This document shows positions 1-6,374 of a DNA stretch of 6,892 bases, piece after piece. Each line of letters begins with the position of its first letter. Within the stretch, counting starts at the first letter, position 1. Both the position numbers and the translations under genes were made by a program. Below the pieces are notes generated by a model that worked only from the letters and a program-made list of their open reading frames with translations, had not been told where the DNA came from and made no database searches. The DNA is from JAYGED01 sp046582565 (GTDB taxonomy: Bacteria; Pseudomonadota; Alphaproteobacteria; JAAXGF01), in contig JAYGED010000245.1 in assembly GCA_046582565.1 (NCBI GenBank), positions 1 through 6,892 on the forward strand. The letters run 5' to 3'.

Positions 1-1
1 T

Positions 2-94
2 CAGCAGCTGACCGGGCTGATGCGCCTGCGACAAAGTGCTGAATCAGAGCTTGCTGAATACTTGCCGAAAGCCTGCTTTTGCGTCTCTTGCTAA
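2..94 (+). CDS. Possible C-terminal tail of an unidentified gene, cut by the left edge
   Basis: Reading from base 2 on the plus strand gives an open frame of 30 codons ending in TAA at 92-94. It begins QQLTGLMRLRQSAESELAEY and ends in a short segment with two cysteines. The first part looks like a charged amphipathic helix, as found at the end of many bacterial proteins. The base composition becomes AT-rich soon after the stop, which suits the end of a gene. I do not recognise the family, and a frame this short can be open by chance. The other two plus frames close earlier, at or before base 42. It would be convergent with the regulator gene to its right. Confidence 0.25.
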   Translation, partial: QQLTGLMRLRQSAESELAEYLPKACFCVSC

Positions 95-149
95 CCATCT
101 GACATTCATATGGAAAATTCCTTATCTATGTCAGCCCCTAAAATTAATG

Positions 150-173
150 CGGCATTTCGCCGGAAGGATGCCG
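150..173 (-). terminator. Possible terminator hairpin after the GlxA-type regulator gene
   Basis: CGGCAT (150-155) pairs perfectly with ATGCCG (168-173). An inner TTC/GAA pairing (156-158 with 163-165) closes a GCCG loop. On the minus strand the hairpin lies about 20 bases past the regulator's stop codon and is followed by the T-rich run CATTAATTTTA, as expected of a weak intrinsic terminator. There is no matching T-run on the plus strand. The stem is short and interrupted, so this is only a candidate. Confidence 0.33.
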
Positions 174-192
174 GAAAGATCGTTGTGCGCCC

Positions 193-1161
193 TTAGGCCG
201 CCTCTTGGCGTTCGTCGCGGGGCGTTTTGTCGAAATATTCCCGGTAGCATTTTGAAAAATGGGATGCAGAGACGAAACCGCAGTCGAGCGCCACCCCGAG
301 CACCGATATATCGGTCTGCAACAGCAATTGCCGGGCGTGACGCAGACGGAGACCCAAATAATAGCGTCTGGGCGTGCTGCCGAGCTTGTCACGGAACAGC
401 CGCTCAAGCTGGCGGGTCGATAGATCGACGGAGCCCGCGAGATCGTCCCGCGACAGGGGCTCTTCGATATTGGCTTCCATCTGGGCGACTACCGAGAGCA
501 GCTTGGCGTCGCGGATGCCGAGGCGCGATTGCAGGGTCAGGCGCTGTTGATCGTGGGGGCCGCGAATGCGGTCATGGATCAACTGGTCGGACACCGCCGT
601 CACCAGCGCCTTGCCGTAGCGCGGCGCGATGCGATGGAGCATCATGTCCAGCGCCGCCGTGCCGCCCGAACAGGTGAACCGGTTGCGGTCGATTTCAAAC
701 AGGTCGGCGCTGACGTCGATATCGGGGAATTCTTCGGTGAAACCGAGAAGATTCTCCCAATGAATGGTGCAGCGATAGCCTTCGAGCAGCCCGGCGCGCG
801 CGAGAATATGGGTCGCCGAGGACAGGGCGCCGATATGGACCCCGTTACGCGCCAGGCGGCGCAGCCATGAAAAGACCTCCTTGTCACGGTAGAGATGAAC
901 GTCGAGACCGGCGCAGACAATTATGGTGGCGAGGCGCCCGGCCCCGGAGATGCTTGACTCAGGGGTCACGACGATGCCGTTGCTTGCCGCGACCGGCGCG
1001 CCGTGCGATGTGATCAGATGCCAGCTATAGAGCGCCAGGCCGCTCATGCGGTTGGCCATGCGCAAGGGTTCGATGGCGGCGGTAAAGGCCATCATCGAGA
1101 AATTCGGCACCAGCAGGAAGCCGATCGGCTCGGGACTTTCGGGAACTTCCATGGGTTGCAA
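193..1161 (-). CDS. GlxA-family transcriptional regulator (DJ-1/PfpI-like domain plus AraC DNA-binding domain)
   Basis: This is a cytoplasmic transcription factor. Residues about 12-185 form a DJ-1/PfpI (class I glutamine amidotransferase-like) fold, with family signatures FLLVPNFSMMAF (15-26), EPLRMAN (31-37), LARAGLLEGYRCTIHWEN (120-137) and TCSGGTAALDMMLHRI (163-178). Residues about 222-316 form the AraC-type double helix-turn-helix. Helix-turn-helix 1 lies near 238-258, and helix-turn-helix 2 near 285-310 carries the AraC signature ending in HFSKCYREYF. At 322 residues it has normal family length. Known relatives (GbdR, CdhR, ArgR) respond to small amines and amino acids, usually activating catabolic genes. 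The ligand cannot be read from the sequence. The nucleophile-elbow position, cysteine in DJ-1 enzymes, is Ser114 here, which fits a sensor rather than an enzyme. The start is uncertain: TTG at 1161 has a GAGAG stretch at a suitable distance, while ATG at 1152 (MEVPESP) lacks a well-placed one. The gene is divergent from the redoxin gene. Confidence 0.9.
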   Translation of the reverse strand: MQPMEVPESPEPIGFLLVPNFSMMAFTAAIEPLRMANRMSGLALYSWHLITSHGAPVAASNGIVVTPESSISGAGRLATIIVCAGLDVHLYRDKEVFSWLRRLARNGVHIGALSSATHILARAGLLEGYRCTIHWENLLGFTEEFPDIDVSADLFEIDRNRFTCSGGTAALDMMLHRIAPRYGKALVTAVSDQLIHDRIRGPHDQQRLTLQSRLGIRDAKLLSVVAQMEANIEEPLSRDDLAGSVDLSTRQLERLFRDKLGSTPRRYYLGLRLRHARQLLLQTDISVLGVALDCGFVSASHFSKCYREYFDKTPRDERQEAA

Positions 1162-1301
1162 GGCGGAGTCTCTCTCTGCTTAAAACAGTTGGTCTAAATA
1201 AGATACTCCATGACGCTTTTGGAATAAACCCTATCGCTCTTTCCTTGCTTCCATCGCGATGAGGGGGCAAACTCAGAGGGCAATTGTAGAGGAATGGGTC
1301 C
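1162..1301. promoter_or_regulatory. Divergent promoter region between the regulator and redoxin genes
   Basis: These 140 bases separate two genes that read away from each other, so both promoters should lie here. The stretch 1180-1235 is much richer in A and T than its surroundings. A perfect 10-base palindrome, CATCGCGATG, lies at 1252-1261, about 40 bases before the redoxin start. A Shine-Dalgarno-like AGAGG (1288-1292) sits 9 bases before the redoxin ATG at 1302. On the minus strand TATCTT within 1196-1206 could be a -10 element for the regulator gene, but its -35 partner is poor. No promoter can be fixed with certainty on either strand. Confidence 0.45.
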
Positions 1302-1856
<555 letters not shown>

Positions 1857-1881
1857 TACCACCTTGCGGCCCCGCGGTAGC

Positions 1882-1909
1882 TTGGCTACAACCCCCTCAA
1901 GGCTATACT
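1882..1909 (+). promoter_or_regulatory. Candidate sigma70-type promoter for the yfgM-bamB-der operon
   Basis: TTGGCT (1882-1887) and TATACT (1904-1909) are separated by 16 bases and match four of six and five of six positions of the -35 and -10 consensus. A start site near 1916 would leave a leader of about 40 bases before the GTG at 1958. It is the best promoter match I found in this gap. It overlaps an imperfect inverted repeat (TAGCTTG at 1879-1885 with CAAGGCTA at 1898-1905), which may be coincidental. Confidence 0.5.
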
Positions 1910-1945
1910 GTGGCCGTTCCATAAATATTCCCTGGACGATCTCTC

Positions 1946-1951
1946 TGGAGG
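1946..1951 (+). promoter_or_regulatory. Ribosome-binding site that fixes a GTG start
   Basis: TGGAGG at 1946-1951 is a strong Shine-Dalgarno match lying 6 bases before the GTG at 1958. The nearby ATG at 1954 is in another frame and runs into a stop after six codons (MRVRRF), so GTG is the start of the yfgM-like gene. Confidence 0.8.
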
Positions 1952-1957
1952 CAATGC

Positions 1958-2608
1958 GTGTCCGACGTTTTTAACGAAGTCGACGAAGAAGTACGCCAAG
2001 AGCAATGGCAGAAGCTGTTCCGCGCCTATGGCGCCTATATCATCGGCGCCGTGGCGTCATTTATCGCGGTCTTCGCAGGCTCCATCGCCTGGGACGAATA
2101 CCAGACCAGCCAGCGCCAGTTCGAAAGTGAACGCTATGTGGCCGCCAGCCAGACACTGAGCGATGGCGACCCCTCGCTCGCCGCCCAGCAATTCGGAGCC
2201 CTCGCCGATGATGCGGGGGATGGCTATGGTGCCCTGGCGCGCCTGCGCGAAGCCGATGCCCTGGCCAAGGCCGGCGATATGACCGGCGCGGTCGCCACCC
2301 TCGACAGGCTGGCCGACGACAGTGGCGCCGATATGGCGTTCCGTGATCTTGCGCGGCTGATTACGGTGTATCAATTGATGGAGAGCGCTTCGCGCGACGA
2401 ACTCGACCGCCGGCTGGCGCCGTTGCTGAGCGATGAGTCGCCATGGCGCGCCAGCGCCCGCGAACTCAGCGGGTTGATCGCCTTGCGCGCAGGTGAAACA
2501 TCCGCTGCGCGGGATATGTTTACGGCCATTGTCGAGGACAGCGCCTCGCCGTCTTCGGCTCGCAGCCGTGCTGCTGGCATGCTTGCTATCATCGGCAAAG
2601 GCGGTTGA
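1958..2608 (+). CDS. YfgM-like membrane-anchored tetratricopeptide-repeat protein (SecYEG-associated family)
   Basis: The product is a 216-residue single-span inner-membrane protein. It has a short acidic cytoplasmic N-terminus (SDVFNEVDEEVRQEQWQKL), one hydrophobic segment at about 25-45 (AYIIGAVASFIAVFAGSIAW), and then an alanine-rich helical periplasmic domain with TPR-like repeats from about residue 55 to the end. This matches the architecture and length of the YfgM/DUF2133 family. In Escherichia coli YfgM binds the SecYEG translocon and periplasmic chaperones and helps hand over secreted proteins. Function here rests on architecture and on being directly upstream of bamB and der, as in E. 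coli. Repeats are divergent, so sequence alone would give only 'TPR protein'. Its TGA overlaps the bamB ATG by one base (TGATG), implying translational coupling. The start is GTG with a strong TGGAGG ribosome site. Confidence 0.85.
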   Translation: MSDVFNEVDEEVRQEQWQKLFRAYGAYIIGAVASFIAVFAGSIAWDEYQTSQRQFESERYVAASQTLSDGDPSLAAQQFGALADDAGDGYGALARLREADALAKAGDMTGAVATLDRLADDSGADMAFRDLARLITVYQLMESASRDELDRRLAPLLSDESPWRASARELSGLIALRAGETSAARDMFTAIVEDSASPSSARSRAAGMLAIIGKGG

Positions 2609-3960
2609 TGCGCGGTTTTCCCACTATTTCCCCCACTATCTCCATTGTGGCATTGTCCCTTGCGGCTCTTGTAACCCTTGGCGCTTGCGAGTCACTTCCC
2701 GACTGGTTGGGTGAGCCCGAGGCGCCGCCCCTGCCGGGCAAGCGGATCGCGGTGATGTCTCTCGACAATACGCTCAGGGTCGATACCGGCATTGCCGACC
2801 TGGCCGTTCGTCTGCCCCGGCCCCTGCTCAATCGGGAATGGCCCCAGGATGGCGGCTATGCCAATCATGCGATGCATCATCTCGAGGCAACCGGCGCCCT
2901 GGCGCGGCTGTGGGACGCCGATATCGGCGAGGGAGCGGCGGCGGACGGCGGGGTGCTGTCTTCGCCGGTCAGCGGCGGCGGCCGCGTGTTTTCTCTCGAC
3001 GCCGTGGGCACCGTCAGCGCCTTTAGGGCCGATAATGGCGAACGCCTCTGGCAGGTCAATGTGGTGCCCGAAGAGGAAGAGGACGAAGCGATCGGCGGCG
3101 GCATCGCCTATGCGGCCGAGCGGCTTTTCGTCAGCACCGGCGTCGGCGAGGTGATCGCCCTGGATGCGGCGACGAGCAACGAAATCTGGCGGGTCGGGGT
3201 TGACGCGCCGGTTCGCGTGGCGCCCACTGTGAGCGACGACCGCGTCTTCGTCATCACCTACGAGAACGCGCTGTTCGCCCTCGACGCCAATGACGGCTCC
3301 ACCCTGTGGAACCACAGCGGAATTTCCGAGGACGCCCAGCTTCTCGGCGGCGCCAGCCCGGCGGTGTCGGGCGGCCTGGTTATCGCTGCTTATTCGTCAG
3401 GGGAAATCTTTGCGCTGCGCGTCGACAACGGGAGCGAAGCCTGGAACTACACCCTGGGGTCAAACAGCCGTCTCGGTCCCCTGGCGTCGCTTGGTGACAT
3501 CAACGGCAGCCCGGTTATCGATGACGAACAGGTCTATGCGGTAAGCCACGCCGGGCGTCTTGTCGCCCTATCCTTACGCAGCGGTGAGCGCCTCTGGGAT
3601 CAAAATATTTCCGGCGTTCAGACCCCCTGGATCGCGGGCAATTTTCTCTTCATCTTGACCAGCCAAGGCGAGTTGTTGTGCCTGTCGCGGCAAGATGGGC
3701 GGATCCGCTGGATCAGGAGACTGCCGCGCTATGAGGACCCCGAGGCCAAGGATGATCCGATCATTTGGAGCGGGCCGCTGCTGGTCAGCGATCGCTTGAT
3801 CGTGGTTTCCTCGACCGGTAAGGCAGTTTCCATCTCACCCTATACGGGGGATTACCTCGGCCAGGTTGAAATGCCTGGCGATATCGAAATGTCGCCGATT
3901 GCTTCAAACGGTTTGGTCTATATCCTGACCCTCGCCGGCAAGCTGATCGCACTTCGCTAA
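2608..3960 (+). CDS. bamB: Outer-membrane protein assembly lipoprotein BamB (PQQ-like beta-propeller)
   Basis: BamB is a periplasmic lipoprotein of the BAM complex. It binds BamA and supports folding of beta-barrel proteins into the outer membrane. The N-terminus is a lipoprotein signal: a hydrophobic stretch at 11-24, then the lipobox LGAC with lipidated Cys27. Residue +2 is Glu, not Asp, which suits outer-membrane sorting. After a linker region typical of alphaproteobacterial homologues (about 44-115) come eight beta-propeller repeats of the form hVhhhs-G-hhALda-tGe-hW. They start near residues 125, 171, 211, 256, 307, 345, 395 and 435, the last one ending in ALR at the C-terminus. Eight blades and 450 residues agree with BamB. 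I chose ATG at 2608 because AAAGG (2597-2601) lies 6 bases upstream; an in-frame TTG at 2605 is too close. It overlaps the yfgM-like stop and is followed 15 bases later by der. PQQ-dependent enzymes are unlikely given the lipobox and context. Confidence 0.93.
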   Translation: MRGFPTISPTISIVALSLAALVTLGACESLPDWLGEPEAPPLPGKRIAVMSLDNTLRVDTGIADLAVRLPRPLLNREWPQDGGYANHAMHHLEATGALARLWDADIGEGAAADGGVLSSPVSGGGRVFSLDAVGTVSAFRADNGERLWQVNVVPEEEEDEAIGGGIAYAAERLFVSTGVGEVIALDAATSNEIWRVGVDAPVRVAPTVSDDRVFVITYENALFALDANDGSTLWNHSGISEDAQLLGGASPAVSGGLVIAAYSSGEIFALRVDNGSEAWNYTLGSNSRLGPLASLGDINGSPVIDDEQVYAVSHAGRLVALSLRSGERLWDQNISGVQTPWIAGNFLFILTSQGELLCLSRQDGRIRWIRRLPRYEDPEAKDDPIIWSGPLLVSDRLIVVSSTGKAVSISPYTGDYLGQVEMPGDIEMSPIASNGLVYILTLAGKLIALR

Positions 3961-3975
3961 CAAGGCAGTCCTGGG

Positions 3976-5319
3976 ATGCATTTTACCGTTGCCATCGTGG
4001 GCCGACCGAATGTCGGCAAGTCCACTCTGTTCAACCGTCTCGTCGGGCGGCGCCATGCGCTGGTCGATGACAGCCCCGGCGTGACCCGCGACCGCCGCGA
4101 GGGCGAGGCGAGCCTGGGGCCGCTACGCTTCACGGTGGTAGACACCGCCGGGCTGGTCGAGGCGGCGGCGGGCAGCCTGGAAGCCCGCATGCTGGAGCAG
4201 ACGACCCTGGCCGCCGAGACCGCCGATGTCTCCCTGCTGGTTGTCGACGGCCGCGCCGGGGTAACGCCCGACGATCGCTATTTCGCCGACGCCATGCGAA
4301 AGCTCGGCCGCTCGGTCATTCTGTTGGTCAACAAATGCGAGGGGAAGGCCGGTGAAGACGGGCTGTTCGATGCTTACTCCCTCGGCATGGGCGATCCGGT
4401 GGCGATTTCCGCCGAGCACGGCCGGGGCATGAACGAGCTTTACGACGCTCTGGAGCCCTATGGCGGCGAGCTTGGATCGGAAGATGAAGAGGACACGGAT
4501 AAGCCTTTGCAGCTGGCCATCGTCGGCCGTCCCAACGCCGGTAAATCGACCCTGCTCAACCGTCTGGTTGGCGAGGAGCGTGCGATTACCGGGCCCGAAC
4601 CCGGCATCACCCGCGATGCTATCGCCGTTGCCTGGTCGCACCAGGGACGGCCCATCAAGCTGGTCGACACAGCGGGCATGCGGCGTCGTGCGAAAGTGAT
4701 TGATAAGCTCGAGAAGCTATCGGTCGGCGATACGCTCCGGGTCATTCGTATGGCCGAGATCGTGTTGCTGCTGCTCGAGGCCGATATGGCGCTGGAGCGC
4801 CAGGATCTGACCATCGCCAGGATGGTCGCTGAGGAGGGCCGGGGTCTGGTCATCGTAGTCAATAAATGGGATACGGTGGCGCGCGGCGCTCGTAAGTCCT
4901 TGCTGAAAAACATCCAGGACCGCCTCGCCATCACCTTGCCGCAGGTCCGCGACGTGCCCCTGATCACCCTCTCGGCCCTGCATGGCGAGGGCGTCGACAA
5001 GCTGCTGCCGAAAATCATCAAAACCCATGAGCTGTGGAACAAACGGGTCACCACGAGCCGCCTCAATCGCTGGCTCGAAGGCGTGCTCGCCGCCCATCCG
5101 CCGCCCATGGCCTCGGGCCGCCGGATCAAGATACGCTACATGACCCAAGTAAAGGCGCGCCCCCCCACCTTCGCCCTGTTCGTCAGCCGCCCCAAGGCCC
5201 TGCCCGATGCCTACCAGCGCTACCTGATCAACCAACTGCGCGACGCCTTCAAGCTCGACGGCGTACCCATCCGCCTGCTCCTGCGCGCCGGCAAAAACCC
5301 CTACGCGCCTGATCGTTAA
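3976..5319 (+). CDS. der: Ribosome-assembly GTPase Der (EngA)
   Basis: Der is an essential GTPase with two tandem G domains and a KH-like domain that acts in late 50S ribosomal subunit maturation. G domain 1 shows GRPNVGKS (9-16, P-loop), PGVTRD (34-39), DTAG (56-59), NKCE (119-122) and a SAEHG G5 loop (145-149). An acidic linker rich in Glu and Asp (165-175) leads to G domain 2: GRPNAGKS (184-191), PGITRD (209-214), DTAGMRRRAK (231-240), NKWD (296-299) and SAL (333-335). The KH-like domain spans about 355-447 and ends in the characteristic PIRLLLRAGKNPYAPDR. The length of 447 residues is normal. G domain 1 has Glu in place of the usual Asp of NKxD, a change I recall from other alphaproteobacterial Der proteins. 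The ATG at 3976 is 15 bases after bamB, with AAGG at 3962-3965 and a weaker CTGGG nearer. It is very likely cotranscribed with the yfgM-like gene and bamB. Confidence 0.97.
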   Translation: MHFTVAIVGRPNVGKSTLFNRLVGRRHALVDDSPGVTRDRREGEASLGPLRFTVVDTAGLVEAAAGSLEARMLEQTTLAAETADVSLLVVDGRAGVTPDDRYFADAMRKLGRSVILLVNKCEGKAGEDGLFDAYSLGMGDPVAISAEHGRGMNELYDALEPYGGELGSEDEEDTDKPLQLAIVGRPNAGKSTLLNRLVGEERAITGPEPGITRDAIAVAWSHQGRPIKLVDTAGMRRRAKVIDKLEKLSVGDTLRVIRMAEIVLLLLEADMALERQDLTIARMVAEEGRGLVIVVNKWDTVARGARKSLLKNIQDRLAITLPQVRDVPLITLSALHGEGVDKLLPKIIKTHELWNKRVTTSRLNRWLEGVLAAHPPPMASGRRIKIRYMTQVKARPPTFALFVSRPKALPDAYQRYLINQLRDAFKLDGVPIRLLLRAGKNPYAPDR

Positions 5320-5320
5320 A

Positions 5321-5351
5321 GGCGCGTTCCGAGCTAGATCAACGCTCCGCC
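5321..5351. terminator. Candidate bidirectional terminator hairpin between convergent genes
   Basis: GGC GCGTT (5321-5328) pairs with AACGC (5341-5345) and GCC (5349-5351), with a three-base bulge (5346-5348) and a 12-base loop. The hairpin starts two bases after the der stop and overlaps the last codons of the convergent small gene. Read on the minus strand it is followed by TTTAACG, a short T-run. The plus strand has no T-run after it. Position between convergent genes supports the call, but the poor T-tract keeps it tentative. Confidence 0.35.
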
Positions 5352-5575
5352 TCCCACTCAACGTCGATAGGCGCGAGGATATCACCGAGTATATGAACCT
5401 TGCCGGCATGGAGGCCGGCGAGGGTGTCAGCTACCTTTTCTTTGGTTACGGCTAGCTGGCGCGTCTGGCTAAAACCTTGGCGATCAGCATGAGGCGAACC
5501 CTGTCGCTTTTGCGGTTTACACAGCAAGCAGCCTGACCGGGTAGATTTCGGTCCTTTGCGTTCATGATGCGTCAT
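5339..5575 (-). CDS. Small hypothetical protein with a GCLLCKPxK (CxxC) motif
   Basis: This encodes a 78-residue basic protein that starts MTHHERKGPKSTRSG, followed directly by CLLCKPQK (residues 16-23), so Cys16 and Cys19 form a CxxC pair that might bind metal. I recall short bacterial hypothetical proteins with an RxGCLLCKPxK core preceded by a basic stretch, often near toxin-antitoxin genes. That is memory, not a search result, and the role is unknown. The start at 5575 is supported by a near-ideal GAGGA (5587-5583 on the minus strand) 7 bases upstream. The frame is also open upstream to an ATG at 5641, but that start has no good ribosome site. A -10-like TATAAG lies at 5609-5604. The C-terminal part (about 55-78, HAGKVHILGDILAPIDVEWE) resembles the end of some Phd/YefM-type antitoxins, so the gene could be a fusion or relic. 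It lies 75 bases after the dehydrogenase gene and converges on der. Confidence 0.6.
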   Translation of the reverse strand: MTHHERKGPKSTRSGCLLCKPQKRQGSPHADRQGFSQTRQLAVTKEKVADTLAGLHAGKVHILGDILAPIDVEWEAER

Positions 5576-5650
5576 ATCGTCATCCTCAGTGCTTCCCGCT
5601 AAGCTTATAGGAACTCGCACCGGTTTTCGATAGACCTTCAACCCTAGATT

Positions 5651-6370
5651 TTAAACTGAGTTAGTACCCGCCGCCACGGTCTCTCCGTTGTGCATGCAGT
5701 CGGGCGATGCGAGGTCGACGAAGGCGTCGGTGATGTCGTCGGGATTGGCCAGGGTGTCGGGGTCTTCGCCGGGCATGGCTTCGGCGCGCAAGCGCGAGCG
5801 TGTGGCGACCGGTTCGACCAGATTGATGCGCACCTCGGTCTTGGTCATCTCGGCGGCGTAGGTGCGGGCCATGGATTCGAGCGCTGCCTTGGATGCGGCA
5901 TAGGCCCCCCAATAGGCCGTATGGCTATGCGCGGCGGCGGCGGTGACGAAGATCGCGCGGCCCGCATCCGAGGCCCTGAGCAGGGCGTCGAAGGCGCGGA
6001 TCAGGCGCCAGTTCGCGGTGACATTGAGGGCGAAGAGCTTCTCCCAGTCTTCGGTCGGGTAATGGCCCATGGGCCTCAAGCCCCCGAGCATGGCGGCGTT
6101 CCCGACCAGCACATCCAGACGGCCGTGACGCTCGGCCAGAACCCCGCCGAGCCGGTCGATGGCAGGGTAATCGAGCAGATCGATCGGCACCAGAGTGGCA
6201 GTGCCGCCTGCGGCGCGGACCGCATCGTCGACTTCCTCCAGGCCGCCGACCGTGCGCGCCACCAGCACCAGATGAGCCCCCTCGCGGGCAAACCGCCTGG
6301 CCACCGCGGCGCCGATTCCTCGCGATGCCCCAGTGATCAGCGCAATCCGGCCTTCGAGCCGCTTCGCCAC
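5651..6370 (-). CDS. Short-chain dehydrogenase/reductase (SDR) family oxidoreductase
   Basis: This is a classical SDR of 239 residues with a Rossmann fold that binds NAD(P). It shows the cofactor loop TGASRGIG (13-20), an adenine-ring Asp64 in VPIDLLD, the NNAG-equivalent GNAA (90-93), Asn116 in LNVT, the catalytic YAASK (Tyr157, Lys161), and a PVAT segment after the sixth strand (187-190). Arg39 after the second strand (VLVART) hints at NADP preference. The catalytic serine expected 13 residues before Tyr157 is Ala144, in a run VTAAAAH, and the second Asn of NNAG is preceded by Gly instead of Asn, so catalysis may be altered. The substrate is unknown. The gene starts with GTG at 6370, four bases after the purF stop. 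The ATG in TAATG at 6375 is out of frame. It is thus translationally coupled to purF, an arrangement I recognise from alphaproteobacteria, although a purine-related role is unproven. Confidence 0.9.
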   Translation of the reverse strand: MAKRLEGRIALITGASRGIGAAVARRFAREGAHLVLVARTVGGLEEVDDAVRAAGGTATLVPIDLLDYPAIDRLGGVLAERHGRLDVLVGNAAMLGGLRPMGHYPTEDWEKLFALNVTANWRLIRAFDALLRASDAGRAIFVTAAAAHSHTAYWGAYAASKAALESMARTYAAEMTKTEVRINLVEPVATRSRLRAEAMPGEDPDTLANPDDITDAFVDLASPDCMHNGETVAAGTNSV

Positions 6371-6374
6371 GCCA

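Noticed and set aside
36..677. Open plus-strand frame of 213 codons
   Set aside because: It lies mostly antisense to the clear GlxA-type regulator, is full of arginine, proline and alanine as expected from the reverse of GC-rich coding DNA, and shows no recognisable domain.
1857..1883. Hairpin TACC...GCGG/CCGC...GGTA as a terminator of the redoxin gene
   Set aside because: The inner loop would be only two bases, one arm has a five-base bulge, and there is no T-run after it.
4458..5129. Long minus-strand frame inside der
   Set aside because: Serine- and arginine-rich shadow of the second G domain of Der, with no motif of its own.
5576..5641. Upstream ATG at 5641 extending the small protein by 22 residues
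   Set aside because: No good ribosome site precedes it, whereas the ATG at 5575 has GAGGA at ideal spacing and begins the basic N-terminus.
5654..5662. AACTGAGTT inverted repeat at the end of the SDR gene
   Set aside because: A one-base loop cannot form, and the arms are only four bases, so it is not a credible terminator.
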